64,000 bases of DNA, taken from assembly GCA_947487385.1 (NCBI GenBank), contig CANKWU010000002.1, positions 55,050 to 119,049 of the forward strand. The letters are read 5' to 3'. Positions 41,565 to 50,600 of this stretch are shown here, piece by piece; position 1 is the first letter of the stretch; each line of letters opens with the position of its first letter. The notes under the pieces were generated by a model, which saw nothing but the letters and a program-made list of their open reading frames with translations, had not been told where the DNA came from and made no database searches. The stretch is from Spartobacteria bacterium (GTDB lineage: Bacteria > Verrucomicrobiota > Verrucomicrobiia > Chthoniobacterales > UBA6821). A program made the translations under genes and the position numbers.

Positions 41565-42676
41565 AAATCTTCGACCTCATCGTCATCGGGGCGGGTCCCG
41601 CTGGCAGCACCTGCGCGACACTCTGTGCCGATGCCGGCCAACGAGTGCTCCTTCTGGAGGCTTCCCGTTTTCCAAGGGACAAGGTCTGTGGAGATTGTCT
41701 GAATCCAGCTTCGTGGCCGGTTTTAGAGCGTCTGGCCCTTACGGAGCGAGTCCGGGGACTCCCCTCCACGTCTCCGGAGAAGATCCGGTTTTCGGTTGCC
41801 TCTGCCGGATCAAGGGAAATTCCGATCCCTGCATCGAAGATCGCTTCTTCCGAACTGGTGGTTCGGCGCCGTGATCTGGATGAGCTACTGGCTGATCGTG
41901 CCGTCGAGGCGGGAGCCCTCTTCCAGGACGGATCACCGGTTACCGCCTTGCACCGTACCGCAGGTTTCCCCGGGACCCCGGCTGGATGGGAGGTCATTAC
42001 CTCCTCTGGAGATCGCCTCCTTGGCAAGCACATCGTTGCGGCTGATGGTCGAAACTCGGTAACGGCCCGCTTCTTGGGGATGCACGCCGCAAGAAGTCAC
42101 AATGGAAGAATAGGTATCCAGAACCATATCCCCCACCCCGCAGGATATGATGGGTCATTGGAAATGAGGATCTATCGGCATGGCTACGGAGGACTGGCTG
42201 ATCTTGGAAATGGACTGGCTAATCTTTGCTTAGTAGCCAATGCAGGAGAGATGAAGGAGCTTCGGAAGGAAGCCGAGATTCATTATGGCCTTTCTCCCGC
42301 ATGCGCTTGGCGAAGCATCACCCCGATTTCCAGGGCAACAGCTCGTCATGTCGCCCGTGATGGCGTTTTTCTTTGTGGTGATGCGGCCCGTGTCGTGGAG
42401 CCCTTCACGGGAGAAGGAATCTCCTATGCGTTGAGGAGTGGGGCTCTTCTAGCCGACATCCTGAACTCCTGCAAATTCGGCTCCAAAATGGAACTGAAGC
42501 CTCGGGAGGAGCTTTATAGAAAGGCTCATCGGGATCTTTATCGGAATGGACTTTTCGTGAATCGTTTAACCTGCCTCCTCTCCGAACACCCTAAGTTAGC
42601 CCACACATTGAGTCCCATACTGCTTAAGTACCCTTGGGCGCTTTCCTTTCTAACCAGTAAAGTAATTACAATGTAG
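41561..42676 (+). CDS. Geranylgeranyl reductase family FAD-dependent oxidoreductase
   Basis: DLIVIGAGPAGSTCATLCADAGQRVLLLEASRFPRDKVCGDCLNP, VFLCGDAARVVEPFTGEGISYALRSG; ATGA overlap with hemW. Confidence 0.87.
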   Translation: MKIFDLIVIGAGPAGSTCATLCADAGQRVLLLEASRFPRDKVCGDCLNPASWPVLERLALTERVRGLPSTSPEKIRFSVASAGSREIPIPASKIASSELVVRRRDLDELLADRAVEAGALFQDGSPVTALHRTAGFPGTPAGWEVITSSGDRLLGKHIVAADGRNSVTARFLGMHAARSHNGRIGIQNHIPHPAGYDGSLEMRIYRHGYGGLADLGNGLANLCLVANAGEMKELRKEAEIHYGLSPACAWRSITPISRATARHVARDGVFLCGDAARVVEPFTGEGISYALRSGALLADILNSCKFGSKMELKPREELYRKAHRDLYRNGLFVNRLTCLLSEHPKLAHTLSPILLKYPWALSFLTSKVITM

Positions 42677-42757
42677 TACAATAGCGCTTCTTGTTCTTGA
42701 TTTCTTTATTGAACAGCCAAGTGTTTACCCTTTTGATATCAAAGCACTACTTCATCC

Positions 42758-44296
42758 ATGTCCGTAGAAATCCTCTCCCGCATCCAGTTCGCCCTGACGG
42801 TCTCCTTCCATTTCCTCTATCCACCGATGACCATCGGCTTGGGAATGCTTCTGGTGATCATGGAGGGTCTTTACCTGAAGACCAAGGATCCCCTCTTCCA
42901 TCAACTTGCCCATTTCTGGACAAGAATCTTCGGACTGATTTTTGCCATTGGCGTCGCCACAGGAATCGTCATGGAGTTTGAGTTCGGGACGAATTGGGCC
43001 GCCTACTCACGCTTTGTCGGTGATATTTTCGGGAGTGCTCTTGCTGCTGAGGGCATCTTTGCCTTTTTCCTCGAGTCAGGCTTCCTGGCCCTGCTTCTCT
43101 TTGGCTGGGACAAAGTTGGGCCGAAAATGCACTTCTTCGCGACCTGCATGGTTTGTCTCGGTTCCCATTTCAGTGCGGTCTGGATCTTGATCGCCAACTC
43201 CTGGATGCAGACACCTGCCGGATTCCATCTTGAGAGGATCACCGGCACGCTCCACACACGTCTTCCCGATAGCTACATCGTTCAGACCTCTGACTTGGGT
43301 CATGTTCGAGCGGTCGTTGATAATTTCTGGGCCATGATTGGCAATCCATCCTCCCTGAATCGCATCCTTCACGTGGTCTTCGGCTCTTGGCTTGTCGGTG
43401 CATTCCTTGTCATGAGTATCTGTGCTTGGTACCTTCTCAAAGGGCGCTTTACGACCTTTGCCCGCACCTCGATGACAGTGGCGGTTTGCTTCGCTGCATT
43501 CACGACGGTTCTCCAGTCGATTAGCGCCGATGCCACCGCCCGCGGCGTCGTTCGCAGCCAACCGATCAAACTCGCTTCCATGGAAGGTGTCTACCAGACC
43601 CATGATTACACACCCATGACTCTTTTTGGATGGGTCGACACCAAGAACCAGACCGTCCATGGCCCTCAAATCCCGGCACTCCTGAGCTTCCTTTGCTTCC
43701 ATAATTTTAAGCAACCTGTGCAGGGACTCCTTTCGATGCCGAGCGATGAGTTCCTTGCCGCACGCCATCCCGGACTTTCGACCGAAAAGCTCGCCGAGAT
43801 TAGGCCAACTTACTGGCCTATCGTCGGGGCTGTCTTCCAGACCTACCATCTCATGATCGGCCTCGGATCGGCAGTCTTCGGCCTCTCCTTCCTCGCACTG
43901 ACTCTTCTCTGGAGGGGCTGGCTCTTCAAGGCCGATAATCCCCTTATTCGGCCGCTTCTATGGATCTATGTTTTTGCAGTAGCTGCACCTCAGATCTGCA
44001 TGCAGTCAGGCTGGTTCACTGCCGAAATGGGACGTCAGCCCTGGATCGTCTACAACATGCTCAAGACCTCCGATGGCATCTCACGAGCTGTCCATGCCAA
44101 CCAAGTGGTCTTCTCGATCATCCTCTTTGCCCTGATTTACATCCTTCTCTTCATCACCTTCATTTATTTGCTAAACCGAAAGATTCAGCATGGTCCAGAT
44201 GACGATCAGGATCATCACACCAAGGCTCCCGGAGTGAACGAAGCAATCGCTGCGGGCCTCTTTAGCAAGAAAGGCCGCGCATCCAGTCAGGAGTAA
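42758..44296 (+). CDS. cydA: Cytochrome bd ubiquinol oxidase subunit I
   Basis: [79 protein letters not shown]. Confidence 0.96.
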   Translation: MSVEILSRIQFALTVSFHFLYPPMTIGLGMLLVIMEGLYLKTKDPLFHQLAHFWTRIFGLIFAIGVATGIVMEFEFGTNWAAYSRFVGDIFGSALAAEGIFAFFLESGFLALLLFGWDKVGPKMHFFATCMVCLGSHFSAVWILIANSWMQTPAGFHLERITGTLHTRLPDSYIVQTSDLGHVRAVVDNFWAMIGNPSSLNRILHVVFGSWLVGAFLVMSICAWYLLKGRFTTFARTSMTVAVCFAAFTTVLQSISADATARGVVRSQPIKLASMEGVYQTHDYTPMTLFGWVDTKNQTVHGPQIPALLSFLCFHNFKQPVQGLLSMPSDEFLAARHPGLSTEKLAEIRPTYWPIVGAVFQTYHLMIGLGSAVFGLSFLALTLLWRGWLFKADNPLIRPLLWIYVFAVAAPQICMQSGWFTAEMGRQPWIVYNMLKTSDGISRAVHANQVVFSIILFALIYILLFITFIYLLNRKIQHGPDDDQDHHTKAPGVNEAIAAGLFSKKGRASSQE

Positions 44297-44315
44297 ACGC
44301 TTCCCCCTCCAAGCC

Positions 44316-45353
44316 ATGCATCATCTCTCCCAAATTCTGAACCTAAATATTATCTGGTTCATCCTTGTCGGCATTCTCTTCACTGGATACGCGATTCTGG
44401 ATGGATTTGATTTTGGAGTTGGAATCCTCCATCTCTTTGTCAAGAAAGACGAGGATCGACGCATTCTCCTGAACTCCATCGGCCCCGTCTGGGATGGAAA
44501 CGAAGTCTGGCTCGTGACTGGAGGCGGTGCACTTTTCGCCGCATTCCCCGGTGCCTATGCCACCGTCTTCTCAGGTTTCTATGACGCGTTCATGCTCCTG
44601 CTGGTGGCTCTTATCTTTCGTGCTGTGGCGATCGAGTTCCGCAGCAAGGAACCTGGGCGCACATGGAGGAATACCTGGGATATCGCCTTCAGTATCGCCA
44701 GCTTTCTAGCCGCCCTCCTGATCGGTGTCGCCTTGGGAAATATCACCCGCGGCATTCCTCTCGATAAGCAGGGAGATTTCACCGGCACATTCCTCGGACT
44801 GCTCAACCCCTACTCCCTTCTCTTGGGAGTCACGGTGGTTGTCCTCTTTGCGATGCATGGAGCCATCTTCCTTGTTCTCAAGACCGAAGGTGAACTCCAG
44901 GCCATGATCAAGGGATGGGTACCACGCCTGATTGCTCTCTTTCTTACGCTCTTCCTAACCTTTAATATAGCTACTTTCTTCGAATGTCCTGATCTTGTGG
45001 CTGTCATGCTGACCCGACCCTACGGATTCATTATCCTTGGACTGGATATCCTAGCGGCTATTTCCATCGGTCTCATGACGGCCAAGGGTTACGAGTTCGG
45101 CTCCTTCCTCATGTCCTCTCTTACCATGATCCTGCTCATGGCCGTTCTGGGCATCTCCTACTTCCCTCACATCGTCATGTCGGCACCCAATCCGGGCAAC
45201 AGTCTCACGATTTACAACTGCGCTTCATCCCACAAGACGTTAGGCTATATGTTCATCATTGCCTGCATCGGCGTCCCTATTGTCCTAGCCTATACTGTCA
45301 GCATTTACTGGATCTTCCGAGGCAAGACCCGTCTAGGCCACGTAAGCTATTAA
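44316..45353 (+). CDS. cydB: Cytochrome bd ubiquinol oxidase subunit II
   Basis: IWFILVGILFTGYAILDGFDFGVGILH, RILLNSIGPVWDGNEVWLVTGGGALFAAFPGAYATVFSGFY. Confidence 0.96.
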   Translation: MHHLSQILNLNIIWFILVGILFTGYAILDGFDFGVGILHLFVKKDEDRRILLNSIGPVWDGNEVWLVTGGGALFAAFPGAYATVFSGFYDAFMLLLVALIFRAVAIEFRSKEPGRTWRNTWDIAFSIASFLAALLIGVALGNITRGIPLDKQGDFTGTFLGLLNPYSLLLGVTVVVLFAMHGAIFLVLKTEGELQAMIKGWVPRLIALFLTLFLTFNIATFFECPDLVAVMLTRPYGFIILGLDILAAISIGLMTAKGYEFGSFLMSSLTMILLMAVLGISYFPHIVMSAPNPGNSLTIYNCASSHKTLGYMFIIACIGVPIVLAYTVSIYWIFRGKTRLGHVSY

Positions 45354-45436
45354 AGTAAAAGGTGCAAAAGTGAGATGATGGAAAAGTTGAATTCATTGAC
45401 AGTGGCTCAACCTTTTTACTGTTTACATTTTTTCTC

Positions 45437-45509
45437 GGCGGTGTAGTCCAATGGCAGAGACAAGCGACTTAAAATCGCTCCAGTGTGGGTTCGAGTCCCA
45501 CCACCGCTA
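45437..45509 (+). tRNA. tRNA with UAA anticodon (nominal Leu), class-I architecture with a short variable region
   Basis: GGCGGTG/CACCGCT acceptor (G1-U72), AGCGA-CTTAAAA-TCGCT anticodon arm (anticodon TAA), CCAGT variable region, GTGGG-TTCGAGT-CCCAC T-arm, A73; CCA not encoded. Confidence 0.85.
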
Positions 45510-45617
45510 GTTGTTTTCTTCCTTTCCGATTGAAGATTGTATGAGAAGCGGCGAATTATCTTGTGAGATATTTTACTTCGCATACTGGGTAGTCGTAGTA
45601 CACTTATCGCATTGCTT

Positions 45618-46457
45618 ATGAAAAAAACTTCAAAAGCTTCCCCCTCATCCACCCGAGAGCGTATCGCGATCGTCGACAGCCAGGCATCCAGTCGGATTGG
45701 ACTTTCCCATTTCATCAAAAAGATAGGCCGCTGGGATGTAGCCTGGGCCAGTGCAACAGCCGAAGAAGCCTTGGAAAAAATAGCCAGGGACTTCCCAGAA
45801 CTCATGATTCTGGAAATTCAACTTCCAGGAAAAGACGGACTTGAACTCATTAAGCACCTGATGCCGCTTTATCCCGATCTAAAGATTCTTGTGCATTCAG
45901 CTCACAGTGAGGAGTTCTATGCCGAGCGGTGCCTTCGGGCAGGAGCGATGGGGTACATGCACAAGATGGATCCCATAGGGAATTTTGAGAATGCTGTGAA
46001 GAAGGTGCTCCGTGGAGAACTCTATTTCAATCCCCGCCTTGCATCTCAGGCTCTTCACTCACTGATCCAGCATGCTGAAACGATGAAGGGGAATGATCAT
46101 AACCTTCATAATCTCACTGACCGGGAACTTGAGGTCATGATCCTCATGGCCCAAGGTCACTCCTGCCAGGACAGTGCGGACAAACTTCACATCAGTCCCA
46201 GGACGGTTCAGGTGCACCGCAATAACATCAGGTTGAAGATCGGCTTGGAGAGCGCCCTACAACTCCATGCTTACGCCGTGCGTTTTTATGGAGAGAACTC
46301 CATTAATCAAGGTCATGGCATCGAGACAGTGAGCATCAATCCGGCAGAGACTAATCAAGGAGTATTCAAAGATTCTGCTCCTCAGAAAAAATCCACCGCG
46401 AAAGCCCCCTCTACCTTGACCATGAAGTTGTCAAAGCATCGATTCGGCGTGTCGTAG
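45618..46457 (+). CDS. NarL/FixJ-type response regulator (REC + LuxR HTH) with atypical receiver
   Basis: REC-like N-terminus, C-terminal LTDRELEVMILMAQGHSCQDSADKLHISPRTVQVHRNNIRLKI. Confidence 0.88.
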   Translation: MKKTSKASPSSTRERIAIVDSQASSRIGLSHFIKKIGRWDVAWASATAEEALEKIARDFPELMILEIQLPGKDGLELIKHLMPLYPDLKILVHSAHSEEFYAERCLRAGAMGYMHKMDPIGNFENAVKKVLRGELYFNPRLASQALHSLIQHAETMKGNDHNLHNLTDRELEVMILMAQGHSCQDSADKLHISPRTVQVHRNNIRLKIGLESALQLHAYAVRFYGENSINQGHGIETVSINPAETNQGVFKDSAPQKKSTAKAPSTLTMKLSKHRFGVS

Positions 46458-46526
46458 AGCGATTCACTTAAAGGGAAAAGGGAATTATTGGGCGCGAGAA
46501 CCGCTGACTCTGTTCAGAGTTACCAT

Positions 46527-46538
46527 GCGGGAAAATAT
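46527..46538 (+). promoter_or_regulatory. Shared leader motif GCGGGAAAATAT (copy 1)
   Basis: Identical 12-mer recurs at 54309-54320, each upstream of a gene whose start region carries TTAGGGGT[GA]ATG. Confidence 0.4.
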
Positions 46539-46622
46539 GCTATGACTAAGAAGTTTACTTAGTCTTATCTAAGCAATACCACATCTATCGAAAACACTCC
46601 TTAAGGGACATTATTAGGGGTG

Positions 46623-47246
46623 ATGAACCCCAGCTCCTCCACACAACTCACCAACCTAAAAGATCGGGCTAGTCGGGCAATGCCACCCGAAGTAAACAAC
46701 GGACAGCTGCACGATCACCAACTCCAAAACGTTTTAGACAAAGCGTTTCGTTCCGCAGAAGGCCTCTTCCCGATCGGTTACCAGATCAGCGTTATCTGCA
46801 TCTACCCCTCCGTCGAGGGAGGAAAGCTTGCAAAGCATTGGCTGGAGACCGCCTTCGATAATTTAGCCCCTCACACGAGCACCTGTATTGAGTATTACAA
46901 TGTATCTATTTTAGGCCATGATGGCATCTGCTGGGAGCATGTCATCGAGCGTATTCGGCTTGATGTGATCCTACTGGTGAGTGATGGAACTGGCCAACTC
47001 ATCGCCGGATTACGAAATTCGCTGAAGGATCTTATCGCCAAGTCGTGTAACGGCAAGAAACCCCTCGTGATCTTCCGCGACATCGAGCTTCAGCCAAGCA
47101 TCAACACGAGTGTTCTGCTCGACTACATTTCGTCCCTCACGAACCGGAATCAATGTCAGCTTAATGCAATGACCGGTGATGGGGCCCCGATCCCGAGCTT
47201 CCGTCATCCCCGTTACCTTCTCAAGGGGCGCAGGCATCACGAGTAA
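46623..47246 (+). CDS. Orphan hypothetical protein between regulator and EPS operon
   Basis: About 207-aa ORF with an alpha/beta-looking core (YQISVICIYPSVEGG...DVILLVSDGTGQLIAGLRNSLKDLIAK...KKPLVIFRDIEL). Confidence 0.6.
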   Translation: MNPSSSTQLTNLKDRASRAMPPEVNNGQLHDHQLQNVLDKAFRSAEGLFPIGYQISVICIYPSVEGGKLAKHWLETAFDNLAPHTSTCIEYYNVSILGHDGICWEHVIERIRLDVILLVSDGTGQLIAGLRNSLKDLIAKSCNGKKPLVIFRDIELQPSINTSVLLDYISSLTNRNQCQLNAMTGDGAPIPSFRHPRYLLKGRRHHE

Positions 47247-47263
47247 CTATTACTCATTTCTTC

Positions 47264-48253
47264 ATGAATATTTTCATCACCGGGGGGGCAGGGTTCATCG
47301 GATCTCACCTTGCGGAACATCACCTGGCAAAGGGAGATTCCGTCACAGCCGTTGATGACCTGAGCACAGGCAGCTTAGAGGTTTTTTCAGGCTTCGATTG
47401 CTCGCGTCTTTTCTTCGAGAAAGGCGATATCCTGACATGGCAGGGATTGGAGTCTGCCGTGGCCCAAGCCGACCGCATTTACCACATGGCGGCCGTGGTG
47501 GGGATGTTCCGCGTTCTCAAAGAACCGGTGGAAGTGACGCGGGTGAATGTCCTCGGCACGGAGCGGCTTCTGGACTCTGTTTCCAAAAGGGATCACCTCC
47601 CCGAGTTGGTCGTAACCTCTAGTTCTTCGGTTTATGGCCATACCCGTGCTGAGGAACTTATCGAAGGAATCGATCTGGTCTATTCGCCAGAGAAGGGTGG
47701 CCTCACCGCCTATGCTCTCAGCAAACTGACAAACGAAGTTCAGGCGATGGCCTACCGCCAGATCCATGGACTTCCGGTTTCCATTCCCCGCCTCTTCAAT
47801 GCCGTCGGTCCCAGGCAGTCTGGCAACTACGGCTTTGTCCTTCCCCGATTCATCAAACAGGCCCTCTCTGGAGTTCCCCTCACCGTCTATGGAGACGGCA
47901 CCCAGACGCGCTCCTTCTGCGACGTTCGTGACACGGTCGCGGCCCTCGACATGCTTGCGGGGGAACCGGAGGCATGGGGCACGCCCGTCAATATCGGCAA
48001 TCCCAGGGAGATTACGATCCTTGATCTTGCCAGAATGGTGATCGAGCGCTCCGGTAGCAACTCATCGATCCAATTCATTCCCTTCGAGCAAGGATACGGT
48101 TCCCAATTCTGGCAGATCACACAGAGGCGACCATCCGTCGATCTCCTGCAAAAACTCACTCCATTCAAGCATGTCTGGACACTTGAAAAAACAATCGACG
48201 ACTTGATCACCCGAAACCGGGTCAACGTGGTCCCCGACGGAAGACTTCTATGA
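47264..48253 (+). CDS. NAD-dependent epimerase/dehydratase (nucleotide-sugar, extended SDR)
   Basis: MNIFITGGAGFIGSHLAEHHLAKGDSVTAVDDLSTG, SSSSVYGHT, YALSKLTNE, RLFNAVGPRQSGNYGFVLPRFIKQAL. Confidence 0.92.
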   Translation: MNIFITGGAGFIGSHLAEHHLAKGDSVTAVDDLSTGSLEVFSGFDCSRLFFEKGDILTWQGLESAVAQADRIYHMAAVVGMFRVLKEPVEVTRVNVLGTERLLDSVSKRDHLPELVVTSSSSVYGHTRAEELIEGIDLVYSPEKGGLTAYALSKLTNEVQAMAYRQIHGLPVSIPRLFNAVGPRQSGNYGFVLPRFIKQALSGVPLTVYGDGTQTRSFCDVRDTVAALDMLAGEPEAWGTPVNIGNPREITILDLARMVIERSGSNSSIQFIPFEQGYGSQFWQITQRRPSVDLLQKLTPFKHVWTLEKTIDDLITRNRVNVVPDGRLL

Positions 48254-49524
48254 TAACGACACGCCCATTTCGTATTCCATCTATTCACCTTTTATTCGCT
48301 CTTCTCCTGCTCATAACAGTGCCTGCGGGGCTGCATGGCGAAGGTAACACTCCGCTCTGGAGTGTCGGAGAGACCCTCCCCATGGAGGACGAGTACCCGA
48401 ATGCGAATTTAAGCAACTACCAACAGGGACAGCTGGCCGAGGGACAGCAGCAGATTCTCCAGGCCCGCGAGGATTACCGTAAGGCGCTTGCGAGCAATCC
48501 CGAACAGAAGGACCTCCGAGAACACTATTCCTGGTTCCTCTATGCCAACGGCTACCATGATAAGGAATGCCTTCACCTGCTGGAGCAGTCACTTCCCGAT
48601 GCCACCGATCCGACCAGGATCTTCAATGCCATTGTCGAAGTGAGGAACGAACTCCGCCTGCCTGCCACCCCTCTCAGAAAGCCTCCGGGTGTACTTCAGA
48701 AAAAAACTATAACACCACATCGTACTGTCATTGCCGAGACCTCCACCGGTGAATCCTTGAAGAAGGTCGAGAAGGAGGAGATCGAAACAGTCGAGAGTTT
48801 CCGCCACTGGATCTTCATCCCTTACTACGATTACAGCTTCTTCAACGATGGTCGTCAGGGATGGCAGGAGGAAGACGCAACCCTCATCTATCGTGTCAAC
48901 CAGCGCCTGGCACTCGGAGCCGAGATCGACATCATGCAGCGCCCCCCCTCGGGAACGAATACCTACTATAGCGCTCTCGCCTCCTACTACCTCTGGAAAT
49001 GGCTCGAGGTTCACGGAAAGATCTCCATCTGTCCCGATCCAACCTTCCTTGCACTGCAGGTCTACACAGGAGGATTCATCTACCAGGCCGCTCCGCGCCT
49101 CGGACTCCTGCTCGACTACCAGCGTTACAACTTTGTCCAAGGACCCCTCGACCAGATCAATCCTGGCATAGCGTATAACTTCACGGACACAACCTCACTG
49201 GTGCTGCGTTATGTCCGCGGATGGGCCTTCAACAATCTCGAGTACAACTACTACTCGGCAGCTCTGAATCTTGGTCTTCCCGGCAACCGTAGGCTCTCGA
49301 TGGCTTTTGCCTATGGCACGGATCCTGATACCCAAGTCGGGGCGGACGGCAGCAATGTCAGCAGTCTGAGTCCCGCCTACACCTATTCCCTCTTCTTCAC
49401 CCAGCCTATCACACGCGATCTGAGTCTCTTCACCGGCGTGCAGTACATCTACCGCCTCACCCAGAACAACTCCCCACTATACCAGCAACTCACTCCGACC
49501 CTGGGCCTTTCGATGAAATTCTAA
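48250..49524 (+). CDS. TPR-like N-terminus plus YaiO-like outer-membrane beta-barrel protein
   Basis: Signal peptide, TPR-like segment ILQAREDYRKALASNPEQKDLREHYSWFLYANGYHD, C-terminal alternating aromatic beta-strands ending LTPTLGLSMKF. Confidence 0.72.
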   Translation: MITTRPFRIPSIHLLFALLLLITVPAGLHGEGNTPLWSVGETLPMEDEYPNANLSNYQQGQLAEGQQQILQAREDYRKALASNPEQKDLREHYSWFLYANGYHDKECLHLLEQSLPDATDPTRIFNAIVEVRNELRLPATPLRKPPGVLQKKTITPHRTVIAETSTGESLKKVEKEEIETVESFRHWIFIPYYDYSFFNDGRQGWQEEDATLIYRVNQRLALGAEIDIMQRPPSGTNTYYSALASYYLWKWLEVHGKISICPDPTFLALQVYTGGFIYQAAPRLGLLLDYQRYNFVQGPLDQINPGIAYNFTDTTSLVLRYVRGWAFNNLEYNYYSAALNLGLPGNRRLSMAFAYGTDPDTQVGADGSNVSSLSPAYTYSLFFTQPITRDLSLFTGVQYIYRLTQNNSPLYQQLTPTLGLSMKF

Positions 49525-49526
49525 TC

Positions 49527-50600
49527 ATGAACCTGCTCACCATTGTCACCATTACGGCTACGATCCTCACGCTGCTCAGCCTTCTCCTGCTGATTTTCAT
49601 CGTTGGGATGAGAGTTTTCACCGATCGGAGCATTGACCATCAGGCTGACTTTCTAAAGCGAGCTATCCCTCTGATCAAGGCGTACCTTCGAGGAGAAGCT
49701 ACCTTCGAGATCGTCGCCCCGATCCTGCTCAAAGATCAGCACCTAGCACTGCTGATCCTGATGGAGCTGGCGGATTCCCTTGATGAAAGAGAGCGAGAAA
49801 AACTCCATCCCCTCTTCATTTCATTACCCAAGTTTAGGAATGAATCGCATTCGCTGAAAAGCCGCCGTTGGCAAACACGCCTCCATGCTGCCGAGCACCT
49901 TGGTTATCTCGGCGACGACGCCGCACTTCCTGCGCTGATGACAGCTCTCCGGGATGATGTGGTTGGAGTTCGTTTTGCAGCTTCGCGATCCTTGGTCCAA
50001 CTTGGCTGTGATAAGGCAGTCGAACCGATACTCAGATCTCTAGACATCCCTGGGGAGGTCTCTCAGAGGCGCGTTGCCGAGATCATCTCCGCACTCGGCC
50101 CACGGGCGATCGATCCCATTCAGAATGTGATGAATGGCCCCGACTATGACGATTCTGTGCTCTCCATTGCCGCCCGAATCGCTGGAATCCTCCGTTCCGA
50201 GAAGGCCATCCCCTCTCTCCGCCATCTGCTGAATCATCAGGTGGCGAATGTCCGCCTTAATGCCGTTCGTTCACTCTCCTCCATCGGCGATCCTAGCGTG
50301 ATTGAGGACATTGCGTCTCTCGGCGAAGATCCCTCCTGGGAAGTCCGCAGTACCGTCATGAGGGCGCTGGGAAAACTGCACGCTTCCGAGCATATCCCCC
50401 TCTTGCTCCAGGGACTTTCCGATCAGGAATGGTGGGTCCGCCACAATGCTGGATCCGCTCTCATTGCTATCGGTACTCAGGGGATCACCGCACTCAAGGA
50501 GGCCGTCGATCATCACACGGATGCCTACGGGCGCGACATGAGTCGCCAGATTCTTCAACAAAACGGTCTTCTCAAACCGATCTCAGAGGTACTTCCATGA
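49527..50600 (+). CDS. HEAT-repeat protein with N-terminal TM
   Basis: N-terminal TM followed by repeats such as GDDAALPALMTALRDDVVGVRFAASRSLVQLGCDKAVEPIL and SLRHLLNHQVANVRLNAVRSLSSIGDPSVIEDI. Confidence 0.87.
   Translation: MNLLTIVTITATILTLLSLLLLIFIVGMRVFTDRSIDHQADFLKRAIPLIKAYLRGEATFEIVAPILLKDQHLALLILMELADSLDEREREKLHPLFISLPKFRNESHSLKSRRWQTRLHAAEHLGYLGDDAALPALMTALRDDVVGVRFAASRSLVQLGCDKAVEPILRSLDIPGEVSQRRVAEIISALGPRAIDPIQNVMNGPDYDDSVLSIAARIAGILRSEKAIPSLRHLLNHQVANVRLNAVRSLSSIGDPSVIEDIASLGEDPSWEVRSTVMRALGKLHASEHIPLLLQGLSDQEWWVRHNAGSALIAIGTQGITALKEAVDHHTDAYGRDMSRQILQQNGLLKPISEVLP

Noticed and set aside
43076-43849. 257-aa minus-strand ORF
   Set aside because: Antisense to cydA, which has strong family motifs
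45416-45805. 129-aa minus-strand ORF containing GGGTRTHTGAILSRLSLPLDYTA
   Set aside because: Antisense of the tRNA at 45437-45509 and of the response regulator 5' end; not a real protein
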